From positions 1 through 33,718 of the forward strand of contig NZ_PPXQ01000030.1 in assembly GCF_004798585.1 (NCBI RefSeq): 33,718 nucleotides of DNA, read 5' to 3'. The notes under the pieces were generated by a model. That model saw only the letters and a list, made by a program, of their open reading frames with translations, searched no databases and had not been told where the DNA came from. Origin of the DNA: Massilia sp. Mn16-1_5 (GTDB lineage: Bacteria; Pseudomonadota; Gammaproteobacteria; Burkholderiales; Burkholderiaceae_D). Below, piece after piece: positions 21,451 to 29,536 of this stretch. A program made the translations under genes and the position numbers. Within the stretch, counting starts at the first letter, position 1; every line of letters begins with the position of its first letter.

Positions 21451-23358
21451 TCAGCCGCGCGCAATGCCTACCTTGGCGGCGGGCGCCGGCGCCAGGAAGC
21501 TTCCGGCTTCCCCGGCGTCGAGCGGACGGGAGTAGTAATAGCCCTGGGCCTGGTCGCAGCCGGTTTCGCGCAGGGCCAGCGCCTGTGGCGCCGACTCCAC
21601 GCCCTCGGCGACCACGTGCAAGTGCATGCTATGCGCCATGGCAACGATAGCCTGGACGATGGCGCGCGCATCGCTGCTGTGCACCATGTCGTTGACAAAG
21701 GACTTGTCGATTTTTAGCTTGTCGATCGGCAAGCGTTTCAGGTAGGCGAAGCTCGAGTAACCCGTGCCGAAGTCGTCGATGCTGAGCGTGACGCCCAGTT
21801 CGCGCAGCTCGCGCATGATCGCCAGGCTGCGCTCGGGATCGGCCATCGACAGGCTTTCGGTCAGTTCCAGTTCCAGCAAATGCGGGGCGACCTGCGTCTC
21901 GGCCAGCATCTCCCCGACCAGGCCGACCACGTCGCCCTGCAGGAACTGGCGCGCCGACAGGTTGACCGCCACCGGCACCTCGGGCAGGCCGGCCGCATGC
22001 CAGCCGGCCATCTGGCGGATCGCCGTGCGCACCAGCCAGTCGCCGATCGGCACGATCAGTCCCGTCTCTTCGGCGATCGGCACGAATTCCTCGGGCGAGA
22101 CGACGCCATGGACCGGATGGCGCCAGCGCAGCAGGGCCTCGAAGCCGGCCAGGGTGCCGCCTTGCAGGTCGATCTTCGGCTGGTATTGCAGGAACAGTTC
22201 CTCGCGTTCGATGGCGCGGTGCAGCTGGTGTTCGAGCGCCATGCGCCGCACCAGTTCGCGCCGCTGGCTCGGCGCGAAATATTGGGTGCGCGCGCCGCCG
22301 GTTTCCTTGGCGTGGCGCATGGCCGTGTTGGCATTGCTAAGGAGGGTATCGGCATCCTCGCCATCCTGGGGGAAGCGGGCGACCCCGATGCTGCAGGTGA
22401 TGGAAATATCCTTGCCGGCCCAGGACACGCTGCTGTTGACGCTGTCCAGCAGACGCACCAGGCGCGCCTGCAGCGCCGCTTCATCGGCGGGTGGGCTCAG
22501 CAGCAGCACGAACTCGTCGCTGCCGGTGCGCGCCAGCAAATCGTCAGCGCCGAGTTCGGCCTGCAGGCAGCGGGTGACGGCCACCAGCACCTCGTCGCCG
22601 GCGGCATGGCCGAAGGCGTCGTTGACGCGCTTGAAGCGGTCGACGTTCAGGCAGGCGACGGCCGCCGGCACCTGGCGCTGTTGCCAGTCGGTAATGCGGT
22701 CGCGGATCGTGCCCAGCAGGGCCTGGCGGTTGGCCAGTCCGGTGAGGGTGTCGTGGTTGAGAAGGAATTCGACCTGGCCGGCCGAGGCGGCCAGCTGGGC
22801 GCGCGAGGCGTTCTGCTGCAGCCCGTCGTGCAGCTGCTGGGCGGCGATCGCGAGCTGGCGGTGGTGGATCAGTTCCTCGACCATGCGCGCCAGGTCATGC
22901 AGCTCGGCCAGCTCCTCCTCGCCGAGTGCGCGCGGCTCGCTGTCGATGATGCACAGGGTGCCGAGCTTGGCGCGGTCGACGGAGTACAGCTGCATTCCGG
23001 CATAGAAGCGCACGTGCGGCGTGCCGAGCACGCTGGGATTATCGGCGAAGCGCGGATCCTTGCTCGCATCCTCGACCACCATCGGTTCGTCGCTCAGGAT
23101 CGCGTGGCCACAGAAGGAGGTGTCGCGCGGGCCGTACTGGGGATCAAAGCCGCAGCGCGACTTGAACCACTGGGTATCGGCGCCGACCAGCGAGATCAGG
23201 GCGGTCGGCACATGCAGCAGCTTGGACGCCATGCGCGTGATCCGGTCGAATGCTTCCTCGGGGCCCGTGCCGAACAGGCTGGTCGCATGCAGGGCGGCCA
23301 GCCGCCGCGCCTCGTCTACCGGAATCTGTGGTGTCATCATGTGCAGGTCGGACCGCAT
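21451..23358 (-). CDS. GAF-GGDEF-EAL c-di-GMP protein with degenerate GSDEF site
   Basis: 635 residues, no membrane segments. The GAF domain is at about 35-165, with the WFKSRCGFD...RDTSFCGHAI signature common in light- or redox-sensing GAFs. GGDEF is at about 198-360: its signature is GSDEF (279-283), so the second glycine of GGDEF is replaced and cyclase activity is doubtful. EAL is at about 370-620 with intact motifs: FEALLRW at 406-412, VNLSARQ at 465-471, ELELTES at 496-502, SIDDFGTGYSS at 526-536, KIDKSF at 549-554 and VVAEGVES at 582-589. It is therefore likely a phosphodiesterase with a regulatory GGDEF. The position near ycgR suggests control of motility. Confidence 0.93.
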   Translation of the reverse strand: MRSDLHMMTPQIPVDEARRLAALHATSLFGTGPEEAFDRITRMASKLLHVPTALISLVGADTQWFKSRCGFDPQYGPRDTSFCGHAILSDEPMVVEDASKDPRFADNPSVLGTPHVRFYAGMQLYSVDRAKLGTLCIIDSEPRALGEEELAELHDLARMVEELIHHRQLAIAAQQLHDGLQQNASRAQLAASAGQVEFLLNHDTLTGLANRQALLGTIRDRITDWQQRQVPAAVACLNVDRFKRVNDAFGHAAGDEVLVAVTRCLQAELGADDLLARTGSDEFVLLLSPPADEAALQARLVRLLDSVNSSVSWAGKDISITCSIGVARFPQDGEDADTLLSNANTAMRHAKETGGARTQYFAPSQRRELVRRMALEHQLHRAIEREELFLQYQPKIDLQGGTLAGFEALLRWRHPVHGVVSPEEFVPIAEETGLIVPIGDWLVRTAIRQMAGWHAAGLPEVPVAVNLSARQFLQGDVVGLVGEMLAETQVAPHLLELELTESLSMADPERSLAIMRELRELGVTLSIDDFGTGYSSFAYLKRLPIDKLKIDKSFVNDMVHSSDARAIVQAIVAMAHSMHLHVVAEGVESAPQALALRETGCDQAQGYYYSRPLDAGEAGSFLAPAPAAKVGIARG

Positions 23359-23468
23359 CGCGCCGATACGGTTGGGTTCGTGATCCAGCCTGCATTACGC
23401 CAGAACCTGCACCATTTTGCAATTGGCGCACAATTGTAAAATTCGAATCGTCAAATCCGGTGCGCCGC

Positions 23469-25664
23469 TCAGCCGTGAGGCAGGTTCTCCAGTGCCTGTT
23501 TGACGGATTCGATCACGCCCGCCCAGTCACCTACCTTGCCTTGGCGGAACAGACGACCGGCCGGATACCAGGGCGTATCGCTGCGCTCGGTCAGCCAGCG
23601 CCAGTCGGCCACGTGCGGCAGCAGCACCCACAGCGGCTTGCCCAGCGCGCCGGCCAGGTGGGCGATGCTGGTGTCGACTGCGATCACCACGTCCATCAGT
23701 TCGCACAGGGCGGCCGTGTCGGCGAAATCGCCGATATGGGCGTCCATGCGCTGCACGCCGGCAGCGTCGAGCACGGGAATATCCTGCTCGCGGTGTTCCT
23801 TTTGCAGCGAGACGAACTCGCAGTCCATGGCCAGCAGCGGCGCCAGGTGGGACAGGGCGATGCTGCGGTTGTGGTCGTTGTTGTGCAGCGGATTGCCGCT
23901 CCAGGCCAGGCCGACGCGCAGGCGCGCCTGCGGGCCGAGGCGTTCGCGCCAGGCGGCCACGCGCGCGGGATCGGCGGCAAGATAATGCGCCGGGGCTGGA
24001 ATCGAATCGACTTCGGTGCCGAAGGCCAGCGGCAGCGACATCAGCGAACACTGGTAGTCGAAGGGCGGCAGCGGATCGCCGCGGCCCAGGACCTGGTCCA
24101 CGCCTTCGAGGCCGGCCAGCAGGCTGGTCAGCGGTCCTTGCACTTCGAGCACGACGCGCGCGCCGCGTGCCTTGACCAGCGGTACGTAACGGCAGAACTG
24201 CAGGCTGTCGCCCAGGCCCTGCTCGGCGAACAGCAGGATGGTCTTACCCTCCAGCGATTCCTGTCCCAGCCAGGCCGGCTCGGCGAAATCGCGCTTCTCG
24301 CGGTAGCAGCCGAGCGATTCGTTCTGCCAGCGCCATTCGTAGCCGCGCCAGCCGTCGCCCAGGCGTCCATATTGCAGGTTCAGCAGGCTGCGGTTCCAGT
24401 GCGCGGTCGCGTAGTCGGGATTGAGCGCAATGGCCGCATCGAAGCAGGCCAGCGCTTCCTCGAAGCGGCGCAGTTCCTCGTAGGCGTTGCCGCGGTTGTT
24501 CCAGATCGACGCGCTCTCGCCCTTGCGGGCAACGATCGCGTCGTAGGCCGCGAGCGCTTCCTCGACGCGCAGCAGGCGCTGCAGCACGTTGGCGCGGTTG
24601 AGCGCGGCTTCGGCATGCTCGGGGTCCTTTTCGAGGATCATCTCGAAACAGGCCAGCGCCTCGTCGAAACGGCGCAGGCGCTGCAGCACGATGCCGCGGT
24701 CGTTGTGCACCGCCAGGTTGCTGTCGTCGATCGCCAGGGCGGCGTCGAAGCAGTCGAGCGCGCCCTGGAAATTGCCCATGGCCTGCACCAGGTGGGCCAG
24801 CGTGCAACGGAAGGGTGCGGCATCCGGCTTGAGCACGATGGCGCGCTGCAGCGCCGCCAGCGCCTCGTCGTTGCGCTTGAGCTCACGCAGCACCTTGCCC
24901 CGGCGATGGTGGGCTTCGGCATGCTCCGGATCGAGCGCCAGCACCGCATCGAAGCTGGCCAGCGCCCGGTCATGTTCGTCCTTCAGCTGCAGGGTGCTGC
25001 CGAGGTTGATGTGGGCTTCGATGTGGTCCGGGGAAAGCGCCAGCGCCTGCTCGTAGCTGGCAAGCGCCGCATCGATCCTGCCGAGGGGCACCAGGATATT
25101 CCCGCGGTTGGTCAGGGCGTTCACATGGCCGGGCGCGATCGTGATCGCGTGCTCGACTGCCTGCAGCGCCTCGTGCAGGCGGTCGAGGCGCTCCAGCACG
25201 GCGGCGCAGTTGTTCCAGACGTCGGCATCGCGCGGCGCAAGGCTGATCGCGCTGTCGTACCTGGCCAGGGCTTCCTCGTAACGTCCCAGGTCCTGCAGCA
25301 GGTTACCCATGTTGTACAGCGCGTTGACATGGTTCGGGTCGAGGGCCAGCGCCTGGCGATAGCTGTCGAGCGCCGCGTCGCGTTCGCCGATGGCCTTGAA
25401 GATATTACCGAGGTTGCAATAGGCGGCGGGCACCTGCGGATCGATCCGGATGGCCTCGCTGAGAAACTCGAGGGCGAATTCGTAGTTGCCGCTGTCGTGG
25501 CCGAGGATGCCGAGATGATGCAGCGTGTCGAAATGGCCAGGCGCGAGCTGAAGGGCGGCTTCGTAGCGGGCGAAGGCGTCGTCGAAGCGGCCTTCGGTAT
25601 GGGCGGCGAGCCCGGCGGCGAAGAGCGCGTCGGCCTGGGCGGGGAAATCCTGAACGGTGGTCAT
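23469..25664 (-). CDS. TPR-repeat glycosyltransferase-like protein, probable flagellin modification
   Basis: 731 residues. Residues 11-452 are thirteen tetratricopeptide units of exactly 34 residues with no insertion. The C-terminal domain (about 455-731) is GT-B-like and similar to proteins annotated as TPR glycosyltransferases (GT9/GT41-like): KTILLFAEQGLGDSLQFCRYVP, then VGLAWSGNPLHNNDHNRSI, then VIAVDTSIAHLAGALGKPLWVLLP. The VDTS-x-AHLAGALG segment fits the donor-binding end of heptosyltransferase-like enzymes. It is 17 bp after an FkbM methyltransferase gene and just upstream of fliC on the opposite strand, which suggests flagellin glycosylation. The sugar donor is unknown. Confidence 0.85.
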   Translation of the reverse strand: MTTVQDFPAQADALFAAGLAAHTEGRFDDAFARYEAALQLAPGHFDTLHHLGILGHDSGNYEFALEFLSEAIRIDPQVPAAYCNLGNIFKAIGERDAALDSYRQALALDPNHVNALYNMGNLLQDLGRYEEALARYDSAISLAPRDADVWNNCAAVLERLDRLHEALQAVEHAITIAPGHVNALTNRGNILVPLGRIDAALASYEQALALSPDHIEAHINLGSTLQLKDEHDRALASFDAVLALDPEHAEAHHRRGKVLRELKRNDEALAALQRAIVLKPDAAPFRCTLAHLVQAMGNFQGALDCFDAALAIDDSNLAVHNDRGIVLQRLRRFDEALACFEMILEKDPEHAEAALNRANVLQRLLRVEEALAAYDAIVARKGESASIWNNRGNAYEELRRFEEALACFDAAIALNPDYATAHWNRSLLNLQYGRLGDGWRGYEWRWQNESLGCYREKRDFAEPAWLGQESLEGKTILLFAEQGLGDSLQFCRYVPLVKARGARVVLEVQGPLTSLLAGLEGVDQVLGRGDPLPPFDYQCSLMSLPLAFGTEVDSIPAPAHYLAADPARVAAWRERLGPQARLRVGLAWSGNPLHNNDHNRSIALSHLAPLLAMDCEFVSLQKEHREQDIPVLDAAGVQRMDAHIGDFADTAALCELMDVVIAVDTSIAHLAGALGKPLWVLLPHVADWRWLTERSDTPWYPAGRLFRQGKVGDWAGVIESVKQALENLPHG

Positions 25665-25681
25665 GGTTGAAGCGCGTTCTG

Positions 25682-26488
25682 TTATGGGTTGGCGGCCTGG
25701 CGCAATTCGGCCGCGATCGGGTCTGCCGCGTGCACCGCGAGGAGGTTGATCCCGAGCGGGAACACGACATAGCCGAGTTCGGTCACGAAACGCACCAGTT
25801 CCTCTTCGTTCGATTTGATCTTTTCAATCAATAGATAAGGCTTCAGGCGGGCGATCGATTCACGTGCGCCCTGCAGCGCCTCCAGTTCCATGCCTTCGAT
25901 GTCGAGCTTGATCAGGTCGAGGCGCGGCAGGTTCATGGCGTCGATCGCCAGCATCTGCACGGTCTGAGTCGCCGCGTCGGAGTAATCGATGTCTTGGCCG
26001 ATGAATTCCGTGCCTGCGCCCGGGCGCAGCTCCAGGCTGCCGAAGCTGGACGGCACCAGGTAGTCGGGCACCGGGACGCGCAGGGCGCCGTTGCCGGCGC
26101 CGATCGCCGCCCAGATCGCACGAGCATTGAAACAATTGTTCAGTGTGAGGTTGCCGGCCAACGCATAAAAGATCCGTTCCTGTGCCTCGAAGGCGAGCAC
26201 GTCGCCCCAGCCATGCATGTAGCGCGCCCATTCGATCGTGTGCACGCCGATGTTGGCGCCGCAGTCGAGCGCGATCAGGCCGTCGCCGGCATGGCGGCGC
26301 CGGCTTTCCAGCAACTGCAGCACGAAGCCCACCTCATCGGCATCGAACGAGGATTTTTCCAGCAGCTGGTAGCCGACGCCATAGCCGCCGCTGCCGACCA
26401 TGCGGTAATCGTGGCGGTTGACCAGCATGCTGCCGTGGTCGGTCGAAGCCAGCACGAAGGCGGTGCGGCGCTTTGGCAAATTGTTCAT
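25682..26488 (-). CDS. FkbM-family SAM-dependent methyltransferase
   Basis: 268 residues from the ATG at 26488, which has AGAGGA 5 bp upstream; a longer frame extends upstream without family support. The SAM-binding motif I is ALDCGANIGVHT at 73-84, and IKLDIEGMELEAL at 193-205 is the FkbM motif. FkbM enzymes methylate sugar or macrolide hydroxyls and are common next to glycosyltransferases that modify flagella or lipopolysaccharide. It lies 17 bp upstream of the TPR glycosyltransferase in the same operon, and next to fliC. A role in methylating the flagellin glycan is inferred. Confidence 0.85.
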   Translation of the reverse strand: MNNLPKRRTAFVLASTDHGSMLVNRHDYRMVGSGGYGVGYQLLEKSSFDADEVGFVLQLLESRRRHAGDGLIALDCGANIGVHTIEWARYMHGWGDVLAFEAQERIFYALAGNLTLNNCFNARAIWAAIGAGNGALRVPVPDYLVPSSFGSLELRPGAGTEFIGQDIDYSDAATQTVQMLAIDAMNLPRLDLIKLDIEGMELEALQGARESIARLKPYLLIEKIKSNEEELVRFVTELGYVVFPLGINLLAVHAADPIAAELRQAANP

Positions 26489-26520
26489 CGAGTTCCTCTG
26501 CGGACGTACAAGTAGAGGCG

Positions 26521-26548
26521 AGTGTATCCCACAGGCAAACATCGGCAA
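26521..26548 (-). promoter_or_regulatory. Candidate sigma-70-type promoter for the FkbM-TPR operon
   Basis: On the minus strand TTGCCG (26543-26548) is separated by 16 bp from TACACT (26521-26526). The -10 box matches at four of six positions, so it is weak. It lies about 33 bp upstream of the FkbM start and next to the divergent fliC promoter region. Confidence 0.35.
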
Positions 26549-26575
26549 GGGAGGAACAAGAGGGGGAAAGTCCCC

Positions 26576-26602
26576 TAAATATTTTTCTGGAGATGCCGTC
26601 AA
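26576..26602 (+). promoter_or_regulatory. Upstream sigma-28 promoter candidate of fliC (P1)
   Basis: TAAATATT (26576-26583), then 11 bp, then GCCGTCAA (26595-26602). Both halves are six of eight or better against TAAAGTTT-N11-GCCGATAA. A transcript from here would have a leader of about 198 nt. A second candidate lies nearer the gene at 26693-26719. Confidence 0.5.
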
Positions 26603-26692
26603 CGCTCTTGTTGCGGGTGTGGCGTCAGGCAAGAACGATTCCGGTCCGTTTCAGATGCAAAGTTGCTCACAAACATTTTTTTAAAAAAATCC

Positions 26693-26719
26693 TCAAGGTT
26701 TTGCAGAGGGCTCCGTTAA
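26693..26719 (+). promoter_or_regulatory. Proximal sigma-28 promoter of fliC (P2)
   Basis: TCAAGGTT (26693-26700), then 11 bp, then TCCGTTAA (26712-26719). It shares the TCAAG and CCGTTAA cores with the fliS promoter at 20997-21023. It lies after an A/T-rich tract (26675-26689) that could act as an UP element. The predicted start is near 26727, about 80 nt before the fliC ATG, so this is the more likely main promoter. Confidence 0.68.
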
Positions 26720-26806
26720 AGAATACAAGCGAGCTGAAACAGCGACGCAAGCAATAACCGAACCCTGATAGCAGCACCAAACTGAACTGCCCACTGGAGA
26801 ATGACC

Positions 26807-27628
26807 ATGTCGACTATCAATACCAACCTGTCCTCGCTGAACGCACAACGCAACCTGACCAAGTCGAACAACGAACTGTCGACCTCGATGCAGCGCCTGT
26901 CGTCGGGCCTGCGCGTCAACAGCTCGAAGGATGACGCTGCCGGCATGTCGATTGCCACCAAGATGGATTCCCAGATCCGCGGCATGACCCAGGCATCGCG
27001 TAACGCCAACGACGGCATCTCGATGATCCAGACCGCCGACGGCGCACTGTCGAACATCTCGGACGCACTGCAGCGTATGCGTGAACTGGCAGTCCAGGGC
27101 GCCAACGAAACCAACGGCACCACGGAATGGTCGAACATCGACAAGGAAATCTCGACCCTGAACACCGAAATCGGCCGTATCGCATCGGACACCAAGTTCA
27201 ACGGCGTTTCCCTGCTGGCCGCTACCTCGGCAGTCAAGCAGATCCAGGTCGGTGCTGACTCGGGCCAGAAGATCGACGTGACCTTCGGTTCGAACACCGC
27301 CTACGCCGGCGTCTCGGCCAGCAGCGTGACCGTCACCAGCGCAGCGACCGCTGCAAGCGCCATCAAGAACATCGATGACGCACTGGCAGCCCTGAACACC
27401 GAGCGTGCATCGCTGGGTACCGCCCAGAACCGCATGGGCTACGCCATCAGCAACCTGGCTACCTCGGTCGAGAACCAGTCGGCAGCAAAGAGCCGCATCA
27501 CCGACACCGACTACGCGTCGGAAACCTCGAAGCTGAGCCGCGCGCAGATCCTGCAGCAGGCTGGTACCGCGATGCTGGCCCAGGCCAACTCGGCACCGAA
27601 CAGCGTCATGTCCCTGCTGCGCGGCTAA
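26807..27628 (+). CDS. fliC: Flagellin FliC
   Basis: 273 residues from the ATG at 26807; GGAG at 26796-26799 gives 7-bp spacing, while the ATG at 26801 would have only 1 bp. The N-terminal D0/D1 helices (MSTINTNLSSLNAQRNL...) and C-terminal D1/D0 (ending NSAPNSVMSLLRG) are typical. The central region is only about 50 residues (145-195), so there is no D2/D3 outer domain and the filament surface is minimal. The TLR5-type motif LQRMREL is present at 88-94. Ser/Thr residues in 162-185 are candidates for O-glycosylation. The filament is built from this protein with FliS, FliD and FlaG encoded nearby. Confidence 0.97.
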   Translation: MSTINTNLSSLNAQRNLTKSNNELSTSMQRLSSGLRVNSSKDDAAGMSIATKMDSQIRGMTQASRNANDGISMIQTADGALSNISDALQRMRELAVQGANETNGTTEWSNIDKEISTLNTEIGRIASDTKFNGVSLLAATSAVKQIQVGADSGQKIDVTFGSNTAYAGVSASSVTVTSAATAASAIKNIDDALAALNTERASLGTAQNRMGYAISNLATSVENQSAAKSRITDTDYASETSKLSRAQILQQAGTAMLAQANSAPNSVMSLLRG

Positions 27629-27667
27629 TCACCGGGTAGGTAAGCAAGGCTATAATCGATGTTTCAA

Positions 27668-27692
27668 CTGTGCGGGGTTCGGCCCCGCACAG
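27668..27692 (+). terminator. Hairpin between fliC and flaG, likely partial terminator
   Basis: CTGTGCGGGG (27668-27677), loop TTCGG (27678-27682), CCCCGCACAG (27683-27692): a perfect 10-bp GC-rich stem with a TTCG-type loop. Only a short GTTTGT follows, so termination is probably partial. It would keep flagellin mRNA much more abundant than flaG-fliD mRNA. Confidence 0.72.
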
Positions 27693-27715
27693 CCGTTTGT
27701 AAAAGAGGTGTTCCG

Positions 27716-28087
27716 ATGTTGCAACCAATACAAGCTGGAAGCCCATCGGCCGTCGCCGGCAGCACGGCGCGGCCGGCTGCCGAGGCCTCGAAGTATGCGA
27801 TCAATGCCGCTCCCGTCGCTTCCGCGACCGGCGCGGCATTGGCACAAACGGACCGGGCGCCCGGCCATGCCGAACTGGGCAATGTCGTCGCCGACCTGAA
27901 CAAGGTTGCGCAGGCGAATGCGCAGGGCGTGCGTTTCTCGGTCGACGAGGATACCGGGCGCACCGTCGTCAAGGTGGTCGACACCCAGACCGACAAGGTA
28001 CTGCGCCAGATCCCGAGCGTCGAGGCCCTGAAGCTGTGGCGCTCGATCGAGCAGATGCAAGGCGTGATGTTGCGCGAGAAAGCTTAA
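27716..28087 (+). CDS. flaG: FlaG-family flagellar protein
   Basis: 123 residues from the ATG at 27716, which has GAGGTG 5 bp upstream. The N-terminal 45 residues are Ala/Pro-rich. The FlaG domain is at the C-terminus: VRFSVDEDTGRTVVKVVDTQTDKVLRQIPSVEALKLW, the standard pattern. FlaG influences filament length in Pseudomonas and Campylobacter. It lies between fliC and fliD, 11 bp before the latter. Confidence 0.92.
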   Translation: MLQPIQAGSPSAVAGSTARPAAEASKYAINAAPVASATGAALAQTDRAPGHAELGNVVADLNKVAQANAQGVRFSVDEDTGRTVVKVVDTQTDKVLRQIPSVEALKLWRSIEQMQGVMLREKA

Positions 28088-28098
28088 AGGAGAATCGC

Positions 28099-29487
28099 AT
28101 GGCCATTAGTGCAGCCGGCATGTTGTCCGGACTCGACGTCGACGGTCTCGTCACGTCGCTGATGTCAGTCGAACGCCAGCCGCTCGTCAACCTGCAGTCG
28201 AAGACCGCCAGCTTCAATTCGAAGCTGTCCGCCTTCGGCACCCTGAAAAGCGCGGTATCGACCTTCCAGACCGCGGTCAAGGCCCTGGGCGGCGACGCCC
28301 TGCGCGCGCTGACCACCACCTCGACCAAGCCGGACATCGTCGGCATCAGCGCCACCAAGGATGGCGGCGCCGCGGCCGGCAGCTACTCGGTCGAAGTGAG
28401 CAAGCTGGCCACCGCCGACAAGCTGGTCTCGAGCGGCGTGGCCACCGGCACCACTTTCAGCGGCAGCGGCTCGATGGACATCACCATCGGCGGCAAGACC
28501 ACCACGGTGTCGCTCACCGACGGCAACCTGTCCAGCCTGAGCAGCGCCATCAACATGGCCAATGCCGGCGTCACCGCGACCGTCCTGAACGACGGCACGC
28601 AGGACCGCCTCGTCATCACCGGCAATCAGACCGGTACCGCCAACGCGGTCAGCATCAAGGCCAGCGGCACCCTGGCCCAGTTCGACACCACCATGACCCC
28701 GGCCGATCCGCTCGATCCGAATTCCGTCGCCGTCACCAGCACGATGACGCGCTCGCAAACCGCGCAGAACGCCGAGATGAAGATCGACGGCATCGCCGTC
28801 TCGAAGCCTTCGAACACGGTCACCGACGCGATCAAGGGCGTGACCCTGAACCTGCAGCAGACCAACGTCGGCAGCCCGGTAACGGTCAGCCTGGCGAAGG
28901 ACACGTCGACGATCAGCAAGAACATCTCCGCTTTCGTGGACGCCTACAACACGCTGGCGACCGCCGTGAACAAGCAGACCGCCTACAACGCCAGCACCAA
29001 GACCGGTGCGGTGCTGAACGGCGACGCTTCCGCGCGCTCGATCCTGACCAATATCCGCGCCGAACTGGGCAAGGCGGTGAGCGACGCCGGCGGCCTCAAG
29101 ACCCTGTCGGACATCGGCATCGCCTTCCAGCGCGACGGTACCCTGAAGCTGGAAAAGCCGGCCAAGCTCGACGCCGCGCTGGCCTCGAACTTCGAAGGCG
29201 TCTCGGCCCTGTTCTCGTCGACCTCGGGCGTGGCGACGCGCCTGACCAAGGTGACCGAGGACATGCTGGGCTCGAAAGGCATTTTTAAAACCCGCACCGA
29301 CGGCCTGAACGACACCATCCGCAGCCTGGGCAAGAGCGAAGAGCGCATGGAACTGCAGCTGGAGCAGACTGAAAAGCGCTACCGCGCGCAGTTCACCTCG
29401 CTCGACACCATGATGGTGAACATGCAGAGCATGAGCAGCTACATGACCCAGCAGCTTGCCGCGATCGCCGCCCAGAGCGGTTACTGA
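28099..29487 (+). CDS. fliD: Flagellar cap protein FliD (HAP2)
   Basis: 462 residues from the ATG at 28099, with AAGGAGA 5 bp upstream. FliD_N begins MAISAAGMLSGLDVDGLVTSLMSVERQPL and contains a coiled coil; FliD_C ends in a heptad-rich helix (SEERMELQLEQTEKRYRAQFTSLDTMM...). The cap forms a pentameric or hexameric lid at the filament tip and inserts flagellin. It is 11 bp after flaG and followed by a strong terminator. Confidence 0.97.
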   Translation: MAISAAGMLSGLDVDGLVTSLMSVERQPLVNLQSKTASFNSKLSAFGTLKSAVSTFQTAVKALGGDALRALTTTSTKPDIVGISATKDGGAAAGSYSVEVSKLATADKLVSSGVATGTTFSGSGSMDITIGGKTTTVSLTDGNLSSLSSAINMANAGVTATVLNDGTQDRLVITGNQTGTANAVSIKASGTLAQFDTTMTPADPLDPNSVAVTSTMTRSQTAQNAEMKIDGIAVSKPSNTVTDAIKGVTLNLQQTNVGSPVTVSLAKDTSTISKNISAFVDAYNTLATAVNKQTAYNASTKTGAVLNGDASARSILTNIRAELGKAVSDAGGLKTLSDIGIAFQRDGTLKLEKPAKLDAALASNFEGVSALFSSTSGVATRLTKVTEDMLGSKGIFKTRTDGLNDTIRSLGKSEERMELQLEQTEKRYRAQFTSLDTMMVNMQSMSSYMTQQLAAIAAQSGY

Positions 29488-29495
29488 TTCCGATT

Positions 29496-29525
29496 GCCGC
29501 CCGCACGCCGGGCGGCTTTTCTTTT
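29496..29525 (+). terminator. Rho-independent terminator downstream of fliD
   Basis: GCCGCCCG (29496-29503), loop CACGC, CGGGCGGC (29509-29516), then TTTTCTTTT. The stem is a perfect 8 bp and begins 8 bp after the fliD stop. It ends the filament operon; the GT2 gene starts 12 bp later and may have read-through only. Confidence 0.88.
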
Positions 29526-29536
29526 CCATCCTCCCG

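Noticed and set aside
23250..25670. Long plus-strand frame opposite the TPR glycosyltransferase
   Set aside because: It lies across the TPR gene, whose exact 34-residue periodicity and GT domain are clear on the minus strand; the antisense product has no recognisable domain.
26509..26546. GCCGATGT at 26537-26544 (minus strand) as a sigma-28 -10 box for the FkbM operon
   Set aside because: The -10 half is similar to GCCGATAA, but the sequence 11 bp upstream has no TAAA or TCAAG element, so a sigma-70-type site was preferred.
27651..27656. TATAAT between fliC and flaG as a flaG promoter
   Set aside because: No -35 box at 15-19 bp upstream, and the following GC-rich hairpin would interrupt the transcript.
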